Assembly: GCA_965222995.1 (NCBI GenBank)
Contig: OZ244977.1
Span: forward strand, 2,542,001-2,606,000
Reading direction: 5' to 3'
Length of the DNA: 64,000 nucleotides
Origin: SB11 sp965222995
GTDB lineage: Bacteria; Bacteroidota; Bacteroidia; UBA8524
Made by a program: the position numbers and the translations under genes. This document shows positions 27,170 through 36,925 of the stretch, piece by piece. Each line of letters begins with the position of its first letter. Within the stretch, counting starts at the first letter, position 1. The notes below the pieces were generated by a model that did no database searches, had not been told where the DNA came from, and saw only the letters and a program-made list of their open reading frames with translations.

Positions 27170-30056
27170 TAGGCAATGTAATTTTTACTTCAGTTCCATG
27201 TTCATTATCAATTGTAAGACTCCCTATACCATATTTTTGTACCAATAGGTTAATTCTATGCTCCACCAAACTTATTCCTTTTGATGCATGCGTACTCTTT
27301 TTCTTTGAATTCTTAAACCCTATGCCATTATCTTTTATTGTACAATGGATAAAAGATTCCGAATCATCTAAACACAATTCAACTTCTATTTTATTATTGA
27401 GACTGTCTTCTTCAAAAGCATGTTTCACTGCATTTTCACAAAATGGCTGTAGCATCAAAGGAGGCATTTTTACATTCTCTATAATAAGCCTTTCATCTAC
27501 TTGCAAGGAGTATATAAATCGGTTGGGAAACCTCAGTTTCTCTATATCTAAATAATGGATTAGGAATTCTTTTTCTTCTTCAACAGCAATAAACTCAAGC
27601 GTAGAGTATAAAAGACCACTACGTATAAGTTTTGAAAACTTATTTAGGTATTCATTTGCCAAAGAGGTTTCATTACGCAAAATATACCCTTGCACCGATT
27701 GTAACGCATTAAAAATAAAGTGAGGATTAATTTGGCTTTTTAAAGAAGATAATGCCGCCTCTGTATACATATTTTCCATTTGCTTCAACTGCAACTTTTC
27801 GTTTTCTGCTCTTTTCAAAAACTTTATACGAAAGTGTATAGCGACAACTATCAAAATTATTGCTATTACTACTAATAACACCTGAAACCATACCATTTGA
27901 ATTAAACCGGCTTTTATGTAAAAAGAGATAGTTTTTGGTTGAGACCATGTGTTTTTATAGTTTCTTGCCGATAAAAGAACATTGTATGTTCCCGGTTCTA
28001 AATTGCTAAATACAATTTCTCGGGAATCGGTATACTTCCACTCTGCCTGATGCCCTTTCTTAAGTAGTTTATACCGATAGAAGTTTTTATCAGGTTTTAA
28101 ATTAGAAATACCGATATATTTTATGGTAATATCGTTTTGTGATGATTTGAATTTATAAGGGTATTTACTCTCGCTTTGCCCTGATGCAAAAACACCGTAA
28201 ACAATTAATTTAGGTGCTTTATCACTCTTTTTTCGCAACCTGATAGGTAGCTTGGCCAAACCAACATCTGATGAATAGTAGATATTGTTATCAAATACTG
28301 TTAAATCATAAACATAATCAGATACTAAATGATTTTTAGAGTTATAAGATTCTAAAAATTTAAATTGTAAAGTATCTTTATTTATAATTTTAAGCTTATC
28401 AACCCCCCTATTTGAAGCCACATATAACAAACTATCTCCGGCCAAAGCAAACGAGTTTATTATAGTGCTGGATAAGCCCTTTACAGGGAAAACAGTATTG
28501 TTATAAATACAATAAGCTCCTTCTCCTGATGTAGCGACAAAAACATAATTATTTTTAATATAAACTTTGTTTATCCTAATCTTAGGTATTTTGTTTGGGT
28601 GCACTTGCTTTGGGTGTAATAAGTTGTTATATGAAGTCTGAAACAAACCTCTAAATGTAGCTAAATAAACCTCTGTGCTATCCTTAAACTCAACGCTTAA
28701 AACTCTTTCCTTAAGTGCAGCATTCTGAATCTCTGAACTGACATTAGTATCTGCTAAGCTTACTGTATACCCTTCGCTATAACTTGTCTCAATACGCTTA
28801 CCTCTAATAAAAAAAGTATTTACATGATAAGAAGAATTTGTTGGCTGAGAGACAATTTTGCCCCCTTTTTCATATAATACTACTTGATTATTTATGCTAA
28901 CCTTATTGCCATTTATATACAAGTTTGAAATTCTGTATTGTTTCGGTATCGTATAACTTTTTATTATGTCTGAACTGTTTTTATTATAAACGAAGTACCT
29001 ACCGGCTGAAGAACCCATAATTAAGTGTTTCCCAAAATTCTTAAAACACAACACTCTTTCGTTTTTCTTTAAACCAATATTAAGGGTGGATTTATTTATA
29101 GATGTTAGTTTAAATAGGCCATTATGCAGGGTGCATATCCAAAAATTTCCTTCGTAGTCTTTAATAAAATTTGTAACCGAATAGTTAGACATAATAGCCT
29201 TGTAACTATAATCCTTTCCTATTAAAAAAAATCCATTTTTACCATATACAAAAAGCTGATTATTGATTAATTTAATTCCTAAAATTTCTTGCTTAAAACT
29301 AATCTCCTTTATTTTTTTTTCATTATCAAAAACTAATAATTTATTCTTGTAAAATGTTATTATTTGTCCGCCTCTATATATAACTTTTTTTATTCGATAT
29401 GCCTGATTGCTACGGTTAACAACAAGCATTTTCATGGGCAATTCTTTATACATGGTATACTCAATTACACCTTCTTTTACTCTGAAAACAGGTTCCAAAG
29501 AGTCTACATCCATGTTTGTAAGTTTTCCTGTTGCTCTGTCAATTTTAGCTACTTTATTTACATAGCTGGTATAGTATATGTATATATCTTTTTTTTTGAA
29601 GTAAATATTACTTACCCACCCATATTTATTTGTATTATTTGATAGTTCTAATCTTTGAAACTCCTTTTTAAGTTTATCGTAAGTAAATATTGAGCCGTCA
29701 TAACAAATAAACCAAATCTCATTACCAATTTCATAGGCTGCAAAAACAGTGTTGTTACTTATTCCTTTGGTTGCCGTATTATAATTTTTGAAAGAATAAC
29801 CATCATATCTGCTTATTCCCCTATCAGTACAAATCCAAATAAAACCATCGCTATCCTGATGGACAGCATATACCTCTGCACTTGGCAAACCTTCACTCGG
29901 TCCGTATTTAGTAAAAATAAATTCTTTGGTTTGCCCGCAAAGAGATGCTCCCCCAAAAAAAGTAGCACCTACCAATAGCTTCCTTAGTAAAAGGTTGACC
30001 TTAAGATAAATACACAATAGCTTAGCTTTTCTATTCTTTAACAGGTAAACTCTCAT
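27162..30056 (-). CDS. LytS-type sensor kinase with beta-propeller and Y_Y_Y sensor
   Basis: The 964-aa protein has an N-terminal hydrophobic export signal (about 25-42) and a periplasmic region of Reg_prop propeller repeats (for example AVHQDSDGFIWICTDRGISR). A Y_Y_Y domain follows at about 650-720 (KSSQNDITIKYIGISN, then FSNLEPGTYNVLLSARNYKN), then one membrane helix (about 725-748) and a His_kinase domain with QINPHFIFNALQS (His near residue 778) and HATPase_c (PFCENAVKHAF; DNGIGF). This is the Bacteroidota sensor architecture without its own receiver. It is paired with the overlapping LytTR gene. The ligand is unknown; neighbouring export genes make a peptide signal possible. Confidence 0.9.
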   Translation of the reverse strand: MRVYLLKNRKAKLLCIYLKVNLLLRKLLVGATFFGGASLCGQTKEFIFTKYGPSEGLPSAEVYAVHQDSDGFIWICTDRGISRYDGYSFKNYNTATKGISNNTVFAAYEIGNEIWFICYDGSIFTYDKLKKEFQRLELSNNTNKYGWVSNIYFKKKDIYIYYTSYVNKVAKIDRATGKLTNMDVDSLEPVFRVKEGVIEYTMYKELPMKMLVVNRSNQAYRIKKVIYRGGQIITFYKNKLLVFDNEKKIKEISFKQEILGIKLINNQLFVYGKNGFFLIGKDYSYKAIMSNYSVTNFIKDYEGNFWICTLHNGLFKLTSINKSTLNIGLKKNERVLCFKNFGKHLIMGSSAGRYFVYNKNSSDIIKSYTIPKQYRISNLYINGNKVSINNQVVLYEKGGKIVSQPTNSSYHVNTFFIRGKRIETSYSEGYTVSLADTNVSSEIQNAALKERVLSVEFKDSTEVYLATFRGLFQTSYNNLLHPKQVHPNKIPKIRINKVYIKNNYVFVATSGEGAYCIYNNTVFPVKGLSSTIINSFALAGDSLLYVASNRGVDKLKIINKDTLQFKFLESYNSKNHLVSDYVYDLTVFDNNIYYSSDVGLAKLPIRLRKKSDKAPKLIVYGVFASGQSESKYPYKFKSSQNDITIKYIGISNLKPDKNFYRYKLLKKGHQAEWKYTDSREIVFSNLEPGTYNVLLSARNYKNTWSQPKTISFYIKAGLIQMVWFQVLLVVIAIILIVVAIHFRIKFLKRAENEKLQLKQMENMYTEAALSSLKSQINPHFIFNALQSVQGYILRNETSLANEYLNKFSKLIRSGLLYSTLEFIAVEEEKEFLIHYLDIEKLRFPNRFIYSLQVDERLIIENVKMPPLMLQPFCENAVKHAFEEDSLNNKIEVELCLDDSESFIHCTIKDNGIGFKNSKKKSTHASKGISLVEHRINLLVQKYGIGSLTIDNEHGTEVKITLPIE

Positions 30057-30287
30057 AGTTGCCAGGCACTTCTACCCATTACCAATTTGCTTAATATACA
30101 GCTATTTATAAAATATGAGTATATTTTATAACATTTTGCATTTAAAAAGCCTTTTTAAGTTAAACTAATAATACTACTCTATCAAATAGTCATATTTTGG
30201 TAAATCAGCATAAAAACTACAGTTCAGCCAGACTACCCTTAGTTTAAATTCTGAATAATCACTATTATAGCGGTTTAAATTGCAAAA

Positions 30288-32504
30288 ATGTCATTTCCCT
30301 TCTATCAACAGTTAGGACTTAAAGATTGCGGACCGTCAAGCCTGAAAATGGTTGCCGCTTTTTATGGGCGTAATTATAGGATTGAGTTTCTTAGAGAAAA
30401 GAGCCACATTATAAAAACCGGTGTAAGTATGCTGGGTATAAGTGAGGCTGCCGAAGAAATAGGCTTTAGAACTACCGGTGTAAGAATAGAAATAGGGAAA
30501 CTTAAAGAAATTGCCGAAAACAAAACCCCATCAATCCTACATTGGGATAAAGACCATTTTGTAGTGCTGTACCAGTACAAAAAAAGACGTTTCGGTGAAC
30601 CGATTTTTATTATTGCCGACCCTGCAAAGGGAATAGTTAAAATGCCTGAAAAGGAATTGCTGAGGCATTGGAAAATTGAATCATCAAACGGCGAAGACAA
30701 AATTGAAGGCTTTGCCCTTTTATTAGAACCTACCCCACAGTTTTATAACATAGAAATTAAAGATAGTGAAACTAAAAAACTGGGATATAAGTTTTTATTA
30801 CACTATTTCACCCCTTATAAAAGCTATTTTGTGCAGTTGGCTATGGGCATGCTTCTATCAAGCATTATAGCTCTAATAGGTCCGTTTTTAACCCAAACTA
30901 TGATTGATAAAGGGGTAACCCTTAGAAACCTTGATATTGTTTATTTGGTACTAATGGGGCAGCTGGCCATTTTCTTAGGGTCTATGATGATACAACTTAT
31001 TCAAACCAAAATTATGCTGCATTTGGGTACCAGAATAAACATCAGCATGGTATCAGATTTCTTTTACAAACTGTTTAAACTTCCTATAAAATTCTTCGAT
31101 GTGCATGTGATGGGCGATTTATTGCAGCGCATAGGCGACCATAAAAGGATTGAAAGCCTGCTAACTGTTACATCACTAAGCACAGTATTTTCAATACTTA
31201 ATGTAATAATTCTTGTTATTGTTTTAGGTGGATATAACCCTACTATTTTATCTATTTATTTAGCAGGTAGTGTTTTAGGTTTTATATGGACTTACTTGTT
31301 TTTAGGTTGGCGAAAAAAGATTGATTATAAAATGTTTCACCTTGCCAGTACTGAAAATAATAAGGTGATAGAAATGCTGAGCAATGTACAAGAAATAAAA
31401 ATTAGTAATAGCTCTAAACAACATCGTTGGGACTGGGAAGAAATTCAAACCAACCTCTACAAACAAAAAATTACCAATTTAAATGTAGGGCAATTTCAAG
31501 GTATCGGTAGCGGCTTTATATCTCAAGCCACAAGTATATTTATAAGCTTTGTTGCGGCAACAAGCGTAATTAACGGCTCACTTAGTTTAGGGGGAATGTT
31601 TGCCATAAACATGGTTATAGGGCAGCTTAATGGCCCTATGAAACAACTCTTCGGGCTGGTAAACACTTTGCAACAAGCCCAAATTGGTATGGAAAGGGTG
31701 TCAGACGTAGTTGCTCAAAAAGACGAATCCGACTCTGAACTGGATTTGTTACATGACATCCCGAAATCTGAAGATATAATTATTGATGATTTATCATTTA
31801 CCTACGGCAGCGACAGGCTTGAACCTACACTAAAGGACATTAATATAACCATACCCAAAGGCAAAGTAACTGCTATTGTCGGCTCAAGCGGTAGCGGCAA
31901 AACCACATTATTGAAACTTTTGCTGCGATTTTATGAACCCCAAAAAGGGAATATTAATTTAGGAAACATAAACTTTAAAAACCTACACCACGACTCGTGG
32001 AGAGATATATGCGGGGTGGTAATGCAGGACGGGAGTTTGTTTAACGGTACAGTAACTAATAATATTACTTCGGGAAGAGCACAAAAAATGTCTGAAATTA
32101 TTGAGGTGTGCAAAATGGCTAATATTAATGATTTTATTGGCACACTACCCAACGGTTATATGACTGAACTTGGGAATGACGGTACCAAAGTGAGTATGGG
32201 GCAAAAACAGCGAATTTTATTGGCTCGTGCATTATATAAAGACCCTGCTTATCTTCTTTTGGATGAAGCTACAAGCTCTTTAGATGCCAAAAACGAAAAA
32301 ACTGTTATAGAAAATCTTAATCGGTTTTTTAAAGGAAGAACTGTTGTAATAATTGCACACAGGCTAAGTACTGTGAAAAATGCCGACCAAATTGTAGTAA
32401 TGGAAAATGGTGAAGTGGTTGAAATAGGCACGCATAAAGAGTTAACTACTCAAAAAGGACACTATTTCGAATTAGTAAAAAATCAATTGGAACTTGGAGA
32501 TTAA
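30288..32504 (+). CDS. C39-peptidase ABC exporter for double-glycine peptides (PCAT/LanT)
   Basis: The 738-aa protein combines three parts. The first is an N-terminal C39 cysteine protease (about 1-130; Cys14 in LGLKDCGPSSLK, His90 in WDKDHFVVLY, Asp111 in IADPAKG). The second is six membrane helices (about 170-470). The third is an ABC ATPase (Walker A GSSGSGKTT at about 532-540, signature VSMGQKQR, Walker B YLLLDEATSSLD, H-loop IIAHRLSTV). Such transporters cut leader peptides after Gly-Gly and export the core through the inner membrane. The seven precursors at 39.6-42.8 kb all end their leaders in INGG and are the obvious cargo. It is followed 12 bases later by an HlyD-family gene. Confidence 0.95.
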   Translation: MSFPFYQQLGLKDCGPSSLKMVAAFYGRNYRIEFLREKSHIIKTGVSMLGISEAAEEIGFRTTGVRIEIGKLKEIAENKTPSILHWDKDHFVVLYQYKKRRFGEPIFIIADPAKGIVKMPEKELLRHWKIESSNGEDKIEGFALLLEPTPQFYNIEIKDSETKKLGYKFLLHYFTPYKSYFVQLAMGMLLSSIIALIGPFLTQTMIDKGVTLRNLDIVYLVLMGQLAIFLGSMMIQLIQTKIMLHLGTRINISMVSDFFYKLFKLPIKFFDVHVMGDLLQRIGDHKRIESLLTVTSLSTVFSILNVIILVIVLGGYNPTILSIYLAGSVLGFIWTYLFLGWRKKIDYKMFHLASTENNKVIEMLSNVQEIKISNSSKQHRWDWEEIQTNLYKQKITNLNVGQFQGIGSGFISQATSIFISFVAATSVINGSLSLGGMFAINMVIGQLNGPMKQLFGLVNTLQQAQIGMERVSDVVAQKDESDSELDLLHDIPKSEDIIIDDLSFTYGSDRLEPTLKDINITIPKGKVTAIVGSSGSGKTTLLKLLLRFYEPQKGNINLGNINFKNLHHDSWRDICGVVMQDGSLFNGTVTNNITSGRAQKMSEIIEVCKMANINDFIGTLPNGYMTELGNDGTKVSMGQKQRILLARALYKDPAYLLLDEATSSLDAKNEKTVIENLNRFFKGRTVVIIAHRLSTVKNADQIVVMENGEVVEIGTHKELTTQKGHYFELVKNQLELGD

Positions 32505-32516
32505 TACGCGCTTATA

Positions 32517-33827
32517 ATGGAAGAGGAAGAAAAACTAAATATCCATTCAGAATCAATAAATTACTTGCTTAGAAGTAAGCTGGGCTTTTTTCTCAGGTAT
32601 GGAATGAGCGGGCTTTTTATACTGGGTTTTATGGTTGTTTTAAGCTTGCACTTTGTTAAAGCTCCTGATAGTATTGATGCCACTTTTGTCCTCACAAGTA
32701 CTGACCCTCCAAAAACGTTGGTAGCAAAAACCCACGGTATTATTACCAAATTATTTGTGGATAATAGGGTTAATGTTTCAAAAAACCAGCTAATGCTTGA
32801 AATTGAAAACCAAGCTGATTTTTCTCAAATTCAGATGCTCGACTCTCAATTAATAGTTATTGAAAAACTTATTAATGAGAAGCGTTTTGAAAACATTGAA
32901 CCCATTGAAATAAATGTTTTGAAAAACCTTGACGAAGTGCAGAGCTACTACGAGGTTTTTAAGAAAGCTAATAACGAGTTGGCTGAAATGGTTTCAAACC
33001 TCCGCTATGCACAAGAAAAAGAAATTATTTTAAACAGGTTGCAAAGTCTCGATTTGATGTATGAAAGCCTGATAAAACAAAAGAAGCTGTATGAGCAAGA
33101 ATATGCTTTAACCTTGGCTGATTATAAAGACGATTCAACTTTATTTAAACAACGGGGGCTTACCGAGTCGGTATTTCGCAGAACGCAATCAGCATTGCTT
33201 TCGCAAAAAGTGGTTTTGCTAAATATGGAGCAGAAAATAATTAATAATATCAATAGCAAAAACGATATATATCAGCAACTACTAAACCTTGATAAACAAC
33301 TACAGCTATATAAAAGTAACTTTATACAAAGTTTTTATAACCTTAAAACCAATTTACAAGAGTGGAAAAGTAAGTTTTATATATCGGCACCGTTTAAAGG
33401 CGTAACCTCTTTTAATAAAAATATTTATAAAGGTCTCCATGTACAAGCTGGAGAGCCGCTTATTTATTTGCTGCCTGAAGGTAGTGATTGGATTTGTGAA
33501 GTTTTGATACCCCAACCCAATATTGGTAAACTTGAAGTAGGTGCACATTGTGTTTTGAAATTTGACAGTTACAATTACGAAGAGTTTGGAACGTTTGACG
33601 GCACTGTTGTTTCATTTTCAGACTTACCCCAGGAAACAAAAACGCCTAACGGCATACAGCATGATTATTTATTGAAGGTTAAACTAAACAACGGTTTAAC
33701 ATCAAGCTATAACAAAACCATTGCAGGAAGATACGGACTATCAGGCTCAGTAAATATTATTCTTGAAGATAAATCACTGCTTGAAAAGCTCGTGCTTGAT
33801 AAAGTATACTCAGTATTTAAAAACTAA
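32517..33827 (+). CDS. HlyD-family membrane fusion protein of the peptide exporter
   Basis: The 436-aa protein has a short cytoplasmic tail, one membrane helix (about 32-52), a lipoyl/barrel-sandwich half (about 70-105; TLVAKTHGIITKLFV and VSKNQLMLEIEN), a long coiled-coil hairpin (about 115-285), the second half of the lipoyl domain (YISAPFKGVTSF) and a beta-barrel end (VLKFDSYNYEEFGTFDGTV). It bridges the inner-membrane C39 ABC exporter to the outer membrane. It lies 12 bases after the exporter gene. Its stop overlaps the stop of the convergent lanthipeptide dehydratase by 4 bases. No TolC-like gene is in the window. Confidence 0.92.
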   Translation: MEEEEKLNIHSESINYLLRSKLGFFLRYGMSGLFILGFMVVLSLHFVKAPDSIDATFVLTSTDPPKTLVAKTHGIITKLFVDNRVNVSKNQLMLEIENQADFSQIQMLDSQLIVIEKLINEKRFENIEPIEINVLKNLDEVQSYYEVFKKANNELAEMVSNLRYAQEKEIILNRLQSLDLMYESLIKQKKLYEQEYALTLADYKDDSTLFKQRGLTESVFRRTQSALLSQKVVLLNMEQKIINNINSKNDIYQQLLNLDKQLQLYKSNFIQSFYNLKTNLQEWKSKFYISAPFKGVTSFNKNIYKGLHVQAGEPLIYLLPEGSDWICEVLIPQPNIGKLEVGAHCVLKFDSYNYEEFGTFDGTVVSFSDLPQETKTPNGIQHDYLLKVKLNNGLTSSYNKTIAGRYGLSGSVNIILEDKSLLEKLVLDKVYSVFKN

Positions 33828-36800
33828 GAAACCGCTTGCTTTTGCCTGGCTAGTGCAGAGGTATAGTACTTGGACAGGAATTGATAAATAAACATCTCGT
33901 TCATGCGTTGCCCTGTATTGAAAAATCTGTTCACAAACATGTGAATATAGCTGGGCATTAAATTATAAACGTTCTTAGAAAATTTATTCTCTTTAAGTAT
34001 TGTTGCTAGCTTTTCCAATTCTACATGCTGCTTATCGTAGGCATTTTTCACAAAATCAAAAACAGGCACCCCGCTTGGAAAATTATTAATAAGCTGGTCT
34101 ATTTTGGGGTTTACCTCCCTATACTCCCGCTTTATTTGCTCGCGAAGCTCTTTACTGTTATGCACACCAAATTCAAAAGCAAACATTCTTTTTGATGCTT
34201 CTACCAAATACATGCGCCTTTGCATATCAATTCCAAAAGCTTCATATAAGCGGTGTACGCCATACATACCAACAATAAACCTTATCTCATCATTCCGGTC
34301 AGAACTAAATAGTTTGGTTAGCTCCGCCACACATTTGCTGTTGTGGTGAAAGAAATCTTCGGCAATATCAATAGTATCTGCACCGTATCGTTCCAGTTCT
34401 CTGTTATACGTATCAAGCTGTACTTTCCAAATCAGTTTATTATTCACAAAGTCTTTTAAGGCTTCATCAATATATTTATTCAGTAAAGTGTAGTTTTTTT
34501 CTTCACTTAGGTGAAACCTGACACGTATATGGTGTTTGGGGTCGGCATAGCGAAGGAAAAACCATTTATCAATAATATTTTCTTTCTCAAGCTTTTTGCA
34601 CAAGGGTTCTAAAATGTCAGCAACAATTTTATCGCCTATTTTATACCCGCAAAAAAGTTTCATAAAAACCCATTCGGTATATGGGGCAAAACTTCGTTGT
34701 GCTTTACGCTCAACTGTAATTGGTATTGCTCTCCTTTGCTCATTATGCTCAACCAAATCGGCATTTTTAATCAAAGGAATCATTACCTCATTCGCATACA
34801 CTTTACCCCCTTCATCCTTTACCAACTTGTTTTCATGTGTATTTAAATACTCTTGCAACTCAACAATCTCAATCCCATTACTGTATGAAAACAAAATATC
34901 TATACATACAGGTAGGTCTAGGTTTAATAATAATTCTCTATCTCCTGATATATACACTACAAACTGCGGTAAACCCAGTTGTTTTTTTATAGCTGTAAAC
35001 CCCTCATATCTCTCCCTCCCTTTTTTCTTCAATAAATGAGAGAATAGTTTGGTTTGTACATTCCAGGTAGCTAAGCTTAAAATAACATTCTTATATGTTA
35101 CACGAGGTAAAAAAGACTCATTTGCTAAGAATTTCCAGCTCCAACCAAAAACTGGTTTCACTCCCTGAAACTGAAAATCACACAAAAAATGATATGCGGG
35201 CAAGCCTAATGCTTTAAAATTATGTGCATTTGCCATCTTCGGCTCCACATACTTGTTTAGTTTTTTTGAGCGTAAAACAACTTTATTCCCCCTTACACTA
35301 ACCAACAAATCATTAACAGGTATTTGGTTTTCTAAAGGCAATTGAGATAAGGTAAGATAGGGTATTTCATACGCCCTGTATTTAGGTCTTAAAATAACAT
35401 TACCCACTCTATCCTCAGGCAAGTGCACTATTTCGGCAAAAATTTTATCAGGGTCGTTTTTTTCCTCTTCTTGTGCGCTAGTAATACATATTTCTTCAAT
35501 TTTCTTATCTAAAAAACCAAATCTTCCTAAAAAATAAAGCGGTCCGGGACCTGTTAGTGTCTTCCAATAAAACTTAGTAGTTTCATTTTCTACCAACAGT
35601 CTTCCGTTTAGCGATAATGTCGTTGGCATAGGTGCTTTAATTTGAGGGATATCACCAAAATCTTCTTTGGTAATCTCTACCGTTTTACCTCCTTGTTTTT
35701 GCGCCTTTAGGTATATATCCAAATAAAATTTAGATAGTCTGTCCCATGTCATATTATGTAAACTACCACTCCTGTCTGCTATACCTCCGGGGTTCTTGTA
35801 GTCAATTCCTACCTCACTATCTAAAACTTCAAGCAAGGGTACTTCTGCTTCCTCATACCGTTCGCTAAATTCCCTTTTAAATTTCTCAATATTAGTTTGG
35901 CTATTATCGTATCGGGTTACCCTGTCTAAAACATCCGCACATTCTTTTATTTCATCAATCAGTTTTGTACCCAAATTGGCATGCGAGTTTGCCCTGTACG
36001 TATCTACCTGAAAAAATGCCTTATCTGTAATTGGTGTTTCAAAAATGCTTTGTAAAATATGTTTGGCTCCGTCAAATTTTTCAATGGTAGTTTTATTAGG
36101 GTCTCCTAAAACCTCCTCTACCATAGATAGCCCTTCATATTCTTTATAGTTTGATAGTGCTTTAAACAAAACATCTTGATACTCTGCACCTGATGCAGTT
36201 GGGCTTATTTCACTTATTATCAACTGTTCTTCAATAAGCTCTTTGGTGTACTCTTCAGCTTCTTCCTTACTGTAGCCATTACCAACTATGTATTCTATAA
36301 TTTCTTTGTATTTAACACCACCTTCCGCTTTTTTTAAAATAGTATTTATTATTTCGTTACTCTCTATAAACGAAAGAGTGTATTTTCTTCTTGCACCTAA
36401 AGATTTATACTCTACATACTTCCACCGCTCACCCAGTTTAAAAAGGCTTGTATTTATGTAATAGGTAAGCTTTTTATATACTTCAGGGTTAGCTTGTGCT
36501 TCATTATAAATATTCCCCAGATAATCCATATCCAGCCGCACCCTGGGTTGGGGTTGCTTTTCAATGCTTATTTTGGTTTCATCATCAGTTATAGTACCTG
36601 TGCCTACTAAACCAAATAAGCCGTAGGGTGTGCAGCGTGCGCTTGCCCTTATATAATATTTTAAAAGACTTTGTATAGCCTTTTCACTTACTTTCTCTCC
36701 TTTTTCTACTGTACTAAAAACCTCAGTATAAAGTACAGGCGATGCAATAAAAAGTCCTTCTTTAAGTGAAGACTCTTCAAATGCCTCAATTAGTTTTTCA

Positions 36801-36892
36801 TCAGAAAAATTTGAAAGTAACTGTATCAGATTCTCAATAGATACCAGCGGAGTGCGAATAACAAACGCTTCGTTTATATAATCTTCAAACAT
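33824..36892 (-). CDS. lanB: Class I lanthipeptide dehydratase (LanB)
   Basis: The 1022-aa protein is a complete, single-chain LanB. The N-terminal glutamylation domain (about 1-700) shows SARCTPYGLFGLVGTG (R86 to F93, the family R-x-TPYGLF motif) and RLDMDYLGNIY. The C-terminal elimination (SpaB_C or thiopeptide-type) domain (about 720-1010) shows EWVFMKLFCG, then DKWFFLRYADPKHHIRVRFH. LanB uses glutamyl-tRNA to activate Ser/Thr of the precursor core and then eliminates glutamate to give dehydroalanine and dehydrobutyrine. Length is as expected for a full class I enzyme. It is downstream of lanC by 33 bases on the same strand, with its 3' end overlapping the convergent HlyD gene. Confidence 0.95.
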   Translation of the reverse strand: MFEDYINEAFVIRTPLVSIENLIQLLSNFSDEKLIEAFEESSLKEGLFIASPVLYTEVFSTVEKGEKVSEKAIQSLLKYYIRASARCTPYGLFGLVGTGTITDDETKISIEKQPQPRVRLDMDYLGNIYNEAQANPEVYKKLTYYINTSLFKLGERWKYVEYKSLGARRKYTLSFIESNEIINTILKKAEGGVKYKEIIEYIVGNGYSKEEAEEYTKELIEEQLIISEISPTASGAEYQDVLFKALSNYKEYEGLSMVEEVLGDPNKTTIEKFDGAKHILQSIFETPITDKAFFQVDTYRANSHANLGTKLIDEIKECADVLDRVTRYDNSQTNIEKFKREFSERYEEAEVPLLEVLDSEVGIDYKNPGGIADRSGSLHNMTWDRLSKFYLDIYLKAQKQGGKTVEITKEDFGDIPQIKAPMPTTLSLNGRLLVENETTKFYWKTLTGPGPLYFLGRFGFLDKKIEEICITSAQEEEKNDPDKIFAEIVHLPEDRVGNVILRPKYRAYEIPYLTLSQLPLENQIPVNDLLVSVRGNKVVLRSKKLNKYVEPKMANAHNFKALGLPAYHFLCDFQFQGVKPVFGWSWKFLANESFLPRVTYKNVILSLATWNVQTKLFSHLLKKKGRERYEGFTAIKKQLGLPQFVVYISGDRELLLNLDLPVCIDILFSYSNGIEIVELQEYLNTHENKLVKDEGGKVYANEVMIPLIKNADLVEHNEQRRAIPITVERKAQRSFAPYTEWVFMKLFCGYKIGDKIVADILEPLCKKLEKENIIDKWFFLRYADPKHHIRVRFHLSEEKNYTLLNKYIDEALKDFVNNKLIWKVQLDTYNRELERYGADTIDIAEDFFHHNSKCVAELTKLFSSDRNDEIRFIVGMYGVHRLYEAFGIDMQRRMYLVEASKRMFAFEFGVHNSKELREQIKREYREVNPKIDQLINNFPSGVPVFDFVKNAYDKQHVELEKLATILKENKFSKNVYNLMPSYIHMFVNRFFNTGQRMNEMFIYQFLSKYYTSALARQKQAVS

Positions 36893-36925
36893 AGCAAAAT
36901 CAGGTAAATGGTGTAAAAGAGCAAA

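Noticed and set aside
33824..36892. Split LanB dehydratase as reported for some Bacteroidota lanthipeptides
   Set aside because: A single uninterrupted 1022-codon frame contains both the glutamylation and elimination domains.
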